Assembly: GCA_013399895.1 (NCBI GenBank)
Contig: VXBA01003793.1
Location: 366,322-430,321, forward strand
Length of the DNA: 64,000 nucleotides
From: Serilophus lunatus
Taxonomy: Eukaryota; Chordata; Aves; Passeriformes; Eurylaimidae
Direction of reading: 5' to 3'
This document shows, piece by piece, positions 23,531 to 35,440 of this stretch. Positions within the stretch are counted from its first letter, which is position 1; every line of letters starts with the position of its first letter. Under the pieces are notes generated by a model, which searched no databases, was not told the origin of the DNA, and saw only the letters and a program-made list of their open reading frames with translations. A program made the position numbers and the translations under genes.

Positions 23531-25959
23531 ACAACTTCAAATATCTCCTGGAGATACATATTTTCTAATCCATTTCACTCACAGTCCCCCTTCCTTCCCT
23601 CTACAGCATTTGTGTGTTCTATTTCCTACTGAAAACTGATTCCAAGACTGCCTCATTTGAGCATGTGAATCTTGTCAAATCCCTTTTGAATGTATTAACC
23701 TCTGTGGAGAAGTGTACCTTGCTGACAACCATAACAATTCAGAACACTCCTTCACACAAAGCAGGGTAAAAAATGTGCTGGAACCAATAAGAAAAGAGAC
23801 CTGCAAGGTACACCCTTTGCATGGGAACCCTTATTATTGGTTGTATGGAACACACTGCTGTTTCAGGTGCTGTTTGTTTTAATGTTGTGCTTCTAGTGTC
23901 ATAGTAGAATACAGGGAGTTGAATGGTCATAACTCTTTTTTTGTTTTCCTTTCCGTTGAATACCAGTTACATCTGCCCTGAAAAATTCTCCATAGCTTAG
24001 TAGGAATCATGACTGCAAAAGAAATGTGTCCAAACTCTAAAAAAATTTTTTTACAAGTAAAACTGTCCTTTAATTGAGTTAGACTAATAGCTGCTTACAG
24101 GCTTCTGACATCCAACAAAAGCTTCTGACATCAAAAATATTGCAGATGACAATGTGAAGCAGTCCTGAAGAGATTCTTACTGCTTTTAATAATATGAATT
24201 ATGTAGTTCCGGATGCTTCCAGACACTCATCTGGCTTCCTGTTCCATTTTTACCTATGATTCAATGTTAAAATTTTCAAAGTCACTGTAAATATCCAACG
24301 GGCTCTGTTTCTGTTTCCTAGATTCTACTTAACATGTTTTAAAAGGACTTGTGTAAGCTGACCTAGTTGTAGAGTATGATATGTTGTCTCTCCCCCTCTC
24401 TTCTCTTTTTTATTTATTCAAAGAAATGAAGGTTCATCTGTGTAACTCGCCAGGCATACTATGAAATGAAATAGTGATGACACACCAAGGAACCTGAAAA
24501 CACTCAGAGCTGTCTTATTCTGAGGTAGAAGTCAAACTGAAATTAATCCTGAAAGCACATAAAACTTCTTAAAAAGTTTGAGGTTTTCCTGATCAAAGAG
24601 AATCTATGCTTCACATTTAAGGATAAGATGTGACTATTTCAAGTTTGCAAATTTATGAAAAGTAAATGGTATTTTTCTACAGAAACTGTTGGGTGAAGAG
24701 AGTAACTTGCTGGTTTAGCACTACCATTCTGAGCCATTTGTGTTACACATTAGATTTCTGGCAATAGCTGATCTGCTGTAAGTATCCTAGGAAGTGATAA
24801 GTTTGTCCGCTTCCTTGTTTATCAAAAGATCAAAACTTTATCTAAATTACTATCATACATCCTTTAAAATCTAATCTCTTGTGTTAATTAGTTTTGTAAT
24901 CACATCTAATACTTCTGGGAATGGAGTAGGACAGGATTTACCCTGTAGGTGAGAAAAGATCAAAGCAGTGCCCTAACAAATTATTATGGTAACTAGTGTT
25001 AGTCTTGTAGTTTATCTCCGGGGGGCTTTTAATAGAAGCAGTGAGAGCTTGGGAAAATCTGTGTGCAGGGTAAGCATGCACTTGAAGAAACAAAGCTTGC
25101 CAAGCTCGCAGGAAAGTCTGGCAGGGGGACTGGAGATGAGTGGCATGTGAGGAAATTGAAAGGCATATCAGGTAGTGAAGGGAAGAAGTGATCTGAGTGT
25201 GCTACACAATTTTCAAGGAAACCTACTGCATTTCTGTATTTCACTTCAGTCCTGCAAAAAAGCTCTAACAACCCTTAGATTTGCTGAGTCTTAGCCAAAA
25301 GGGCAGCTGTTGCTGGGGCACTAATGTCAGAGATGGACAGTAATCTTCCCCTGCTCCCTCCCCCTCATGTTTGTTATCTCCCTTACATCTGCTGGCACTC
25401 ACAATCTAGTTTTAAATTATTCAAGCCATAGGTTATTTCATTTCCCTTGAGAGGCTATTATGCTGCAAAGCGAGGATGCTTCTCAGAGAGGAAAAATTTC
25501 TTCTGGAGCTGCCCAACACATGGAAGGGAGCACTCCCCTTTGGGGAGGTGAAGCCTACACCCTCCTTCTTCTGCAGTATGGCTCCATGAGCTAGGGAATA
25601 CAGAGAGCATAGGCATCTAGGCTCCCTGCAAATGTCTTCCCATGGATGTTACCCCAAAAAGTATAGGTGTGGCCATCAGTGCACGCAGTATGCAAAGACA
25701 GGGTAGGAACAGACTTTATGTTATCTCCAGACTATGTTGTGATCGTCTTTTTCCCTGGTGAAGGTCTTTTTCCATAGTGAAGGGAGTAATGTGAAAGTCC
25801 CATATGACTCCTCCATTTGCACCCCAGACTCCTAATGCAATGCCTAATTGTTCCCCAGTCTAATTACTCCATAGGGTTGTAGACCTTTTCATAGTACTGC
25901 TTGTTTTATTGCAAGACCCATAGAGGTCCCCTGAGATGACTCTCTTTGTGAAAAAACTA

Positions 25960-26400
25960 TTTCTTAGAGTTCCCAGGGGGAAGGAGGGTGATGTTGCTCT
26001 CTGCTTTGGAAGGACAATGCTAATTCTGGTGACAACGACAACCCCGTGAGGTCTACTGGGCTGGCCCATTGCCAAGACAGCAATCTGCCCGCCTCTGCAG
26101 CCTCGGCAGTCAGCCGGCTGACGCTGCCACTGCCTGACTGACACCCCCCCAGATTGGCAGGGCTCCTTTGGCAGGATGGAAACTGCCTCTAGTGAACAGC
26201 TCGTTATTAGTGCTCTACTTTTCGCAGCAATTAAGTCAAGAACCATGGCACCTGTTCATCTCACCTCCCTTGCGCGAATTAACATGCCGTATGGGAAAGA
26301 GATTTGCACGGGAGTGGGGGGCAGGGGGAGACAGAGCTTCCTTGTGTTTGTTAAAAGCAAATCGCAATGCATCTGAGATTCTTCAGGGAATAGCAGCCTT
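25960..26400. other. Local GC-rich, CpG-enriched segment
   Basis: CpGs cluster here (for example in CAACGACAACCCCG, CTGCCCGCC, CCTCGGCAG, AGCCGGCTGACG, TTGCGCGAAT, ATGCCGTATG), while flanking DNA has almost none. It includes a perfect 14-bp palindrome (GTCAGCCGGCTGAC, 26109-26122). No transposon signature is visible. A 128-codon open frame spans it on the minus strand but shows no known domain. It could be a small CpG island, an unmethylated enhancer or part of an unrecognised exon. I favour regulatory DNA, without strong evidence. Confidence 0.4.
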
Positions 26401-26439
26401 GATGAATTTACAAGAATTTTGAGGAGAACTGCTTTTGCC

Positions 26440-29345
26440 CTGGGGATGGTGAAAATGTCCCAGATAATTTAATTTTAAGTAGATGTTCACTTTATGTTGT
26501 TATTTCTCTCCACGGCTAAGGAATACTTACGCCTCAGTGAAAACCACTGAAGAGACCCTGACGATACCTCAAATCTGTCTGATAATGAGAATATAACTGC
26601 TTCAGTTTGGATGAACTATATTTTAATCTATGTTGCTTGTACGTACAAAGGCTCTGAAATGGACTTCAGCTTTGCCTAGGGATTTGCTATGTGTATTTAC
26701 TTAAGCAGTGAACCTGAAAAATGGCATAATTGTTCATCTTGCAAAGAATTACCTCATTCTGTCTAATCAACCTGACAGGACTAAACAAATCAATCTTTTA
26801 AAAAGATGTATTTTTTCCAGGAAGATGTGGATATTAAGACGGTATGTAGATGCTGTTGGTTCCAATTAAAATCAATATCTGTCCTGATTTGCGGCTGTTG
26901 TCTCTGTGACAGCGAGGGGGCTAGATAAGGGGACCCATCTGCTCAGCTTTCCCAAAGGGGCTCCAAACAAGTGAATGACCTGCAGTGTTTATTATTAAGT
27001 TTTCAAAGGGAAACTTGTTTTGGTCTAATTGAAGGAATAATACAAGAGAGGTTATTTCTGGTCAGTTCCCTGCTGTTTTCACTCCAGAGAATATATTCCA
27101 GGTGTTAGCTAGGCAATGCTATGATACAATATTGACTTTCCCTTGTGTTTAGGCATGCTGGTGCCAATGGACCAATAAACTGCAGTTATGAATGTAAAGC
27201 CAACTCTTTCAGAGGAACTTTTTGCTAACTATTTAGTAAGCCAGATGGTTAATGACTGCATTAATTTTCAAAAGCCCCATTCCCCAGGAGCAAAGTCATG
27301 TAATTTTTCAAAACCCTTGTCCTTCTTTTTCATCTGTTTTATTTCCCTTCTTTTCTTTTGCAGTGTTAACAAAAGGTAGGTTGTCAGAGACAGTTGTTTT
27401 GTAGCTTACAGTTTTTTCTCCTTCTTGTGACAACAAACTTCATGGGTAAAAACATGGATCTACAAGTCACACAATTTTGTTTTGGAATATGATATATAAT
27501 CCTTTCAAGTAGCATATGATGTCATCCCTATATCATGCATGTGTTAGATACTTTGTGTATATGTCTACAGACAGGCAAACAGAAAAACCAAAGGGTGCGC
27601 AGAGCAGTGACTCAGCCAAAGTCTGGGAAGTGAAATGGCAACAGAATCTGGTGTTATGTCTTCAGGCTGGGTCACCCAGATAGAGGAGTAATACAGTCAG
27701 GAAAGAAATCTCAGGCTACAAGTTATTTTGTTTTGTATTAAGAGCTGGGAAGAACCAGCTGCTGGACTGAAAAACTGAAAAAAGATTCTCAGTTTAGATG
27801 AATCTGAAATAGAAGCTCTTAAAACTTTTTGAAAAAATAAATCAAAAACTTCCTTTTAAATCAAATTGAAATGTTTAGTTTGACCTTTTTTTTTTTTTTC
27901 ATTTTTTCTTTTAGAATACTATTCTATGTATCTGGAGGGAAAAAAAGGCTACCATTTCAACTAACATCTTCTGACTTTTCAAAATTCCTCCTGACTTCAA
28001 AATTAATCCTGTATCCTTTCCTTTAGGTTTCTGCATATCTTAAAAGAGTGTGATTTGATTTAAAAAATGTGCTTGAGTTTTGCATTACACTCAATATACA
28101 GGCAATGTGGCTGCAAAAAAGAAACATGAATTCTCTGCATAGAAATTTAATAAGAATTTCATTGTAATAAAATTTATACAAACAACAGAACAAGGAATTG
28201 GTTCTGTTGATAATAGTAAATATAGCTTCAAATAGATATTTTTAGTCATGCTAAAGCCATTTTAGGGGCTTGGGTCTCTACTATTTTCTCACAGGGAATA
28301 CAGATGATCAAGACACAGAACTGCAGGAGAACTCGTTGTCACCTCCAATCTGTCCTATATTTCAGTATCAAAAACAAAATCAAGACTATACTTCATTCGC
28401 TCTTTTATTGTTTGACTTTGAACTCAGCTACCAGTCCCATACCCACCCAAGAAAGTGCACAAAGCAGTAAGTTATAGACAGCTGGGGAAAGATGTTCTCA
28501 ATTTCTCCTGGTGACACTTCTCCTTATAATCACTGAAGCAGTGACTGGAACACACATTCAGCCCTTCTGCGGATAAGGTCATCCTGGGCAAGAGCAGCCA
28601 CCCATGAGCAACTGAGTGAAACGCAGATGCCATCTTCTTCAGTAGAGTGGCGAATCTTGTTTTTTTCCCTTGCTTTTAACTTTACTTCAAACCAACTTTC
28701 ACCCTCATGCTTCCTTATTTTTTTATTTGAGTGTCAAGCTGAAAACTTTGTTGTTCAAACAGACCAAATGCAGCTGCTAAATCTAATCCATTAAATTGTT
28801 TTAGTCCTTTATTAGAGGGTGAGGGTGTTGGCTTTGTAAAGAGTTTTTTGCCTTTTAAGCAGCCTTTTTTTCTTGCACCAAGCATGTTGCACTGCACCAA
28901 AAAGTCTTTACTAATCAAGGAAAAAAATCCTTAATTCTCTGCTGTGCTGGTGTGAGGAGTTGGGGAGAAGCTGTGATCTGGGGCCAGCCATTGTTTCAGA
29001 GCAGAATGCTGAGGTGATTGACAGTTGCAAATTAATGGGAACAATTTTTAGACAGGGCTTGTCACATGAGGGCCTGGCCATCTTGGATATGCTGTCTGTG
29101 CTTTAACTTTCTAATTCCATCTGGAGTTTAGACAAAGAGGCCTGGATGAATCCTGCTCTCTGTCCATTTGGCTGTCATCATTTTGATTAACCTGATTTTT
29201 CAGCAGGAGCAAAAAGTAGTTGGCTTTGGTCCACACAGACATCAGGAAAATAGCTGCCGTAATGGCCTGATGATCTCTACACAAGAGATCCTGGGGCTAA
29301 TCTGCTTTTTCTCCTATGTCTAATTAAAAACTTCTCATCCTGTTT
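26440..29345. promoter_or_regulatory. Candidate conserved noncoding / enhancer cluster
   Basis: This 2.9-kb block lacks recognisable transposons and is rich in intact developmental-factor motifs. Examples are CTAGATAAGG (GATA type) near 26921-26930, CCATTGTTT (SOX type) at 28988-28996, TGATTGACAG (a full PBX/MEIS composite site) at 29015-29024, GAACAATTT (SOX type) just after, and TTTTGATTAACC and CTAATTAAAAA (homeodomain type) at about 29182-29193 and 29320-29330. In vertebrate gene deserts such blocks are often deeply conserved enhancers. The motifs are seen; conservation and activity are inferred. The part from 27880 to 28260 (T-run plus AT-rich DNA) is less convincing. Confidence 0.35.
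27885..27899 (+). repeat. T-run
   Basis: This is a homopolymer tract of about 15 T residues within AT-rich DNA. Confidence 0.8.
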
Positions 29346-29473
29346 ACATTAACAATTTTTACAATATTTTCATTGAATAATTGCTTTTGGAACTGTGGAA
29401 AGGTCCAAACATTAATTTTTCCAGCACAGGTGTTACGTAAATCGGGAGGAAATGGGAAAAAGACAGCACATAT

Positions 29474-29550
29474 GAGAAGGCAAGGCAAGGCAAGGCAAGT
29501 AGAGCGAGGTGAGGGAAGGCAAGGGGATGTGAGGGGAGGGGAGATGAGAC
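29474..29550 (+). repeat. (GGCAA)n and G/A-rich tract
   Basis: Four AAGGC/GGCAA pentamer units (29477-29499) run into a longer purine-rich stretch with GAGGGG units. This tract creates an open frame of Arg/Gly/Gln composition that should not be taken for a gene. Confidence 0.9.
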
Positions 29551-31797
29551 ATATTTTCTGTAGCACAAGTAGACACTTAAATGTAATATTTGTCCCCTGT
29601 GAGTTCGCTATGCAGCCCCAGGTCACTGAATTTAAAATCATGGCTAATGTGTGCTTCTCCTTTCCAAAGATTTTTCAAGTGCACAATCCCTCCCTCCTAC
29701 TTTTAGGAAGTGAATCCATCCACTCCTTGCCTCAGGGCTGGGGAATAGATATACAAGCTGCTACGCAAGAAAAAGACACCCATCTTTGACCCAGGAGACT
29801 GAAGGAACTGGCTATTCTAACTGGTCATTTGTCATTGGATAAAGCTTAGGTTTGCCCACGGGGTCATCCACACTTCCTTGCTGCCTCCATGCTTTCACAT
29901 TCTTTTTGGGTCTTACCTCCCAGCCTCTGTGACTGAGACAAAAACCAAGGTCACCTGAGACGTGCATCCTGGCCTGCAGCCAGCTGAGACATCTGTGCTC
30001 ATTCAATAAAGTGCTTTGGCCAGAAAAGAAGGGGATGAAGCACAGATACACCTGAGTAACACTGATCAGAGATGTCCTTACTTCGCTACTTGCTCTCAAC
30101 GCAGGGGAGAAAAGTTCTGCACTCTTTATGATGGCAGTGTCTGTATGTCTTTCCTTCATTCCTCTTCTTTTCTTTTTTTTCCTCTCTGCTCTTACTTTGG
30201 CCCCAACAGCACCAGGTTTTCTGCTGAAGAGCACTGTCATTTACTGAGCCTAATTATACAGCAGCAAACTGAAATCCCTCTTGTCTACTTTGGACAATTT
30301 GGGTTCGTTGTGTGGATCATGCAAGTGGGATTTGACATGGAGCCAGGAAGAAGAGTAAATTAATATGGTCACTTCAGGTCATGTTCATAAAAGCCATAGC
30401 TCTTCTGCTGCAGATTTGTCAAGGCTTTGGCTCTTTTCGACAGGTTTCAGTGGAGCAAAAAAAAATACGACCTATTTTTAGTGAGTCAGGCAATGAGCAA
30501 TATGTTGCAGTGGAGGGCTATGGATTGTTTTCAGCTAGGGTGAACAGTTGATGACTTTGGGATGTTGTCTCATCACTAGCTGTTTGTTCTGACAGGGAAA
30601 CCAGGGAATTGAGGAGAAAACAGGATCATCAACATTTTATTCTTATCTATCTCTGAATAGAAGAGACACAGGCACGGATGATATATGAGGATTTTCAGTA
30701 AACTGCTCTTGCAGATAAAGTGGTCATACTTGTGAGAACAAATGTGAGAGAGAGAGATGAGATTAGGTTTCCAGTTTCTTTGAAAATGCACAACCTAAAT
30801 CACATTTCCTTTTTTTTTTATACCTTTGGTGTGATAAGCATATTTATTACCCTGTGTAAGGTAAATAGCTGGAAATGTGGCAAGTCACATTCTCTTGGAA
30901 CACCTTTAAAAATCTGTTATTTCCCGTCTTTTCCTCTGTTTTACTGAGACAAGTAGGCTTAATGAATGCAAGTAGAGTGACATGCCTTTTAACAGCCGAA
31001 CACTTCCTGAGGGTTCTGGGTATTGAATAGCCCAGGCTTATTCCCATACCTATTGCCACAGGTTCCTCACTAGTGATGGGTGGACAGGCTGGGCTGCAGT
31101 GAGCGTGGGCATCTCCTTGTTGCAAAGTGGTCGTGTTTGGTAGGTGTATCATCAGCACCCACCTGAAACTTCATAGAAGAAATTCCACTTGTGGCTCAAG
31201 AGAGATACAAGGGATATATTTGGTTATATTCTTAGGCAGACTGTCATGGCTGGAAGAGAAGAAACACAGATTGCAGCAGTTCAAACCGTACTGGAAGGAG
31301 GCTGGAGGGGAGAGCTGTTTGAACCACAAAATGTAGGTCACTGTAAAGCAGAGGTGTTTCACCTAGGCATGAACCTGAACCAAGCCATAGTTCAGAATGT
31401 TCTGCATGTGTGAGAGAAATTTAGTATCAGATCCCTCTTCCATGGATAGCTTTCGGGTTTCAGTAATGTGCTAAACCAAAGATTTGAATCCAAAACCCCA
31501 TTCAGACTCAAAAGTATTTGGGTTTGGGTCAAGACCATATTCCAGCTCCCTTCCAACATCCCCTTCTTCCTGTGTGCTTACACTGTCTGCAAAGCGCCTG
31601 CTTCAGAACCCCACAGATAAACACTCCTGAGGTTTGGAAGCCTTTATTTCCAGATCCTAGATGTAGCACACTGGCCCAGACATAATTTTGACATGTACTT
31701 AAGTGAAGTTCACTGAACAATGCCACTTCATAAAAGTCCCATAAAGGTACAATCTTCTGCTCAGAGGGGATTTTATTTATGGACACACAGAAAGTTC

Positions 31798-31814
31798 TGT
31801 GTGTGTGTGTGTGT
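31798..31814 (+). repeat. (TG)n microsatellite
   Basis: About eight TG dinucleotides. A plausible polymorphic marker. Confidence 0.9.
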
Positions 31815-34800
31815 ATGTACTCTATAAAAAGTCCATTAGCCAAGGTGTAAGTGAAATGAATCTGACCTCTGTGTCATTAACATGCTGTCTGCAAAGGTGC
31901 CACTTCAGAGCATTCCTGACCTCACCACAAACCCTCAGTGAGAACTGAAAGCGAGAACAGGGTTAGAGGATGATTTTTCTTGAGTGAATCAAGCAGTGTT
32001 TTGTCTGAGAAGAATAAGGATAATAAAGTAGAAAAAAAAATAAAAAGGGCAACCCAGGCCCATGATAAATCTTGGGATTTTTCCAACTCTTGTTCAAAAC
32101 TCTAGCCAGAAAGTAAGAAACAGTATCTGAAACGTTTGTGAGGGAAGGCGGCTGTGCCAGCACTCATCCAGTAACATCTGAGAGAAGAGAGAATTTTATA
32201 TGTGATTGCCTTAGACTTGTTGTCATTATCAATTAAGCTTAGAAAGCCCATTTGATATGTTCGGCCATCTTGCACACTTGCCAAAACAATAAGACTTTTC
32301 CACAGCTGTGGCCCTGAAGAACTCTGAAAGAAGCAAATGAAGTAGTCAGCGAGGTGATACTGAATGGACTGTGCTCTTCCTTGAGAAAACTGCTTTGGAT
32401 GGTGGCCCAGAGCTGGCACCTGGTGCACATCATCGTATGGCCCTTGTCACTTGTCAATCCTCATGCCTCCTGTGAGTACAATGCAGTCTGGTAATGAACT
32501 GATTTTTTGCTGTGTCTTCTTTCCTAGCCAAGGGCACTCTCCGCTCAGCACTGTAGATGTGCAAAATAGCCCTGTTGTGAGTGACTTATGTCTTAATTGC
32601 ATGCCAGGAGGTTTGACATATCAGGTAACTATGTCACTGAGGAAGCAGTGGCAGCTTCAAACATAGCTTTTGCTCTCATGGCTTTGTTAGTGTGAGCATG
32701 TCTGTGCTTTGAAGGTCTGTAGACAGTTGATATGTAGCTGCACTTTACAGTCAGGGTAAGATGCGAGCCACATGCTCACAACCATCTCTGCTTCGCATTC
32801 TCCGTCTCCCTCATACTTCAGTACTCTGCATGTTCTTTTAGCAAATATGCTCATGAGGAGTCCAGAGCACTTTCTCCTACCACTCCAGTCCAGAAGACAG
32901 TAAGGGACACTGGTTTAGTATTCTTTACCTGCAGATAGTATTTGACACTACTGTTTGATAAAAGCAATGTTGCTTGTTTCATAAGAAATATTGAGGGATG
33001 AGCTCCCCAGAAGCCTTCCTATTATAGCTAATCAAGACTGACCATTGTGAACTTGAATTAAAAAAAAAGAAGTTAATACAACTGCTCCCATACCCTCAAG
33101 CCCCATCCCCTAAGGTTTATTCACGCCTTAGTTTATTTGAGACCTTCAGTTTAGTTGTTTGAATGTCACCTATGTCCTAGCAAGGTTAGTGTGAGTCTTC
33201 TGTAAAAATTTGACTATATGACTGAGCTCAAGTTGCTAGGTTCTGAATTAGCCTCAATCAAATTGTAAAAAAGGAAGAAAATCTGATTTGAGAGGAAGAA
33301 AAAAAAAAAGTTCTCCACCAAAATCCCCTGTAGGTGTGCCCACCAGGACCGGATACAGCTGCAGCAAGAGGGAAGTCGAGGGATGGGAAGGATCTTGTGG
33401 TGACCCAAGTACATCCTGAGACAGGGTGTGGATATGCTCCAACAAGACAGGCAACTGAAGGTATTCCATAAATCTACTCCAGAATATGCATTTCTTGGGG
33501 AGAATTACAACTGTGCTGGCAGAAACCATTCTGCAAGAGCAAGTAGAACACACACTTGCACTGAGTGGCAAGAGGCCTTACTTTTAGTGCCATACCTTAT
33601 GATCTGTCACAGGGATGAATCCTGTCCTCACTGTGTCCCTCAATGTGAAGGCTAGCAGTAAATACACATTTGTGTGAGGGGCATTTTTAGACCCTTCCTT
33701 TGGGAGTTTGCTGGGGGCAGAGGGGAGGGAAAGATCTGCAGGCTTCTTTTGAGTAGTTTTACTATGTCTATGCCACTGAGATGAATAGGTATTTTTGGTC
33801 CAGAAACTCTGAAGCTGAGGAGGGATTCAGGATGCTGTGACTACAGCACCTGTTATAGCCACCATCGGCAACTACCGCAAGACATGAACAGTAGCCTCCC
33901 TTCCCTTGTGCACAGTGTATGGCTCCCCTCAGAGCTGTGCATCACACAGGGCATCTAAGAGCGGGATAATATCATCCCTGCAAAGGTCCCTTCCCAAAAG
34001 ATATGGCAAATGTAACCAAATGGTGTAGGAGACTGAAGCTACAGGAAATTCAGTCTCAGTTCCAGACCTTACTAGGGAAGTAATACTCACCCCTCACCCC
34101 TCTGTCCCTCTTTGTTTTCCCTTTTTTACTTTTTTCCTGCTAGTTATAGGCCCTTTTAAGGCCTGTGGGTATAATAAAAACCCAGAGGTAGGGATGGCCC
34201 CTGGATTACTTGATCCATGAGCTTTGTTAATACAAATCTGATCTTGCATCCATTAAAACATCTATTCCATTCATACCCAGACAGCATTTTCAGGGGCTGA
34301 TCCAGTGGAGTATGTTCAGGTCAGCCTCAGAGTGAGCTTGAGCTGTGAACTCCAGAAACTCTATCTCAGATATGTAGGTCCAAAGCTAAAAAAAAGGTGG
34401 TGTATTTTCAGCAGGCAGCCTGCCCTCTGCTTTTTCCAGACAACTGGGCAGCAGGAGTAGACATAAATTCCATGTAGATAAGTGTTAGTCATATTTTATA
34501 AACAGATAAACAGATTCTGCAATACAAAGGGTCATGCTTTTGAAAGTGAATTTTTAAGCATAAATCTCAACAACGGAATTTTGTGCTTAAACACTTAAAA
34601 CCCTTCAGAGAATGTTTGTGTTGCAAGTGAAAGTTAAGCCATTTAAAAAATGACAGTATTAATCAGCATCATCCAGTCATCTTTCCTTCAGACTGACTAT
34701 AGAGAATGTTGTTCTTCTGAAATCCACCATAAGCAGAAATGAAAAAAAACCATAAAGCTGTTCATTTCTCATAATCTTAGGTCATCACAAACCAGCACTG

Positions 34801-35309
34801 CTACTACTGTTGCCCACCTCTAGCATCTTGTTCACACCTCTGTCCCATCACCTCCAGGTGCTGGTGCAAGCATCTTTGATTCTGTATGGTGATTCAGATA
34901 ATGAATTGATCTGCATTAAAGCTATAATTGCCAGAGAAGATAAAAGATTGTGTTTAGCCATGGTCGTTTCCTCAAGCAATTCACCACAGTTTTTCCTGGC
35001 TTGTGAATTTGTCTTGAGTATTGAAACTGTCTGCCTCAGAGCTGTACCAAGGTTCAGATCAACACAGGGAAAAGAGATGGAGTGCAGGGGCAGTGAGCTG
35101 GGGATAGGTGAGCTCTTTGCATATCTGTACTGACTTCTATAAATGTGTTGTGCGTGCGCATGGGCAGTTTCAGTGCCCCTTGTGCAAGGCACAGCAAAGT
35201 ACAAGCTTGGTGTTTGTGGAAACAAAATGCCTCATTTTTGATCTCTTACTTGGTTCTATTCCCTTTGTAGAGTTGCCCTCATCTGGTTTTGAAAATAGAA
35301 TCTAATCTC

Positions 35310-35440
35310 CTAATCAGATTAGACAGATGGAAAAATTGAGACTAGTTTACATTCAGCACAGCAGCTCAACAGTGGAGACCAAAATCTGTGCTTCCAGCCT
35401 CTGTCTTGTGATTTAATGACCAATGACCCTCTTCACATGT
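35310..35440 (+). repeat. MIR-like SINE relic
   Basis: CAGATGGAAAAATTGAGAC, then TTCAGCACAGCAGCTCAACA, GTGGAGACCAAAATCTGTGC and CTTCCAGCCTCTGTCTTGTG, follow the MIR core in forward orientation (CAGATGGGGAAACTGAGGCA, then CACACAGCAAGTCAGTGGCA and GAACCCAGGTCTCCTGA). Block order is conserved over about 100 bp with many substitutions. Confidence 0.7.

Larger units (their letters stand above)
21203..25900. other. Gene-free stretch with a purine tract
   Basis: No gene is recognisable in 4.7 kb. Contents are a GA-rich tract at 23452-23530, a small inverted repeat at 22752-22768, and a 12-bp direct repeat (GCTTCTGACATC) near 24099-24132. The remainder is unique AT-rich DNA. Confidence 0.5.
29346..35309. 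other. Gene-free stretch with simple repeats
   Basis: No gene is recognisable in 6 kb. The longest open frame in the window lies here (142 codons, minus strand, 29812-30240), but its product is Lys/Arg- and Ser-rich, has no motif, and looks random. Simple repeats at 29474-29550 and 31798-31814 and short A-runs near 32029-32048 and 33299-33309 are the only structured elements. Confidence 0.5.

Noticed and set aside
25860..26246. 128-codon minus-strand open frame in the CpG-rich segment
   Set aside because: No domain, no signal peptide and no splice context are recognisable. GC-rich DNA has fewer stop codons, which explains the length.
29373..29789. 138-codon plus-strand open frame
   Set aside because: The frame is kept open by the (GGCAA)n and purine tract, and its Arg/Gly/Gln-rich centre is repeat-derived.
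29812..30240. 142-codon minus-strand open frame, the longest in the window
   Set aside because: The product is of mixed composition with a Lys/Arg cluster from a T-rich stretch and no known domain. This length is expected by chance in 64 kb.
35108..35305. Possible zinc-finger-like exon (CPLCKAQQS in the open frame)
   Set aside because: A single Cys pair without matching partners, splice sites or codon bias; chance occurrence is likely.
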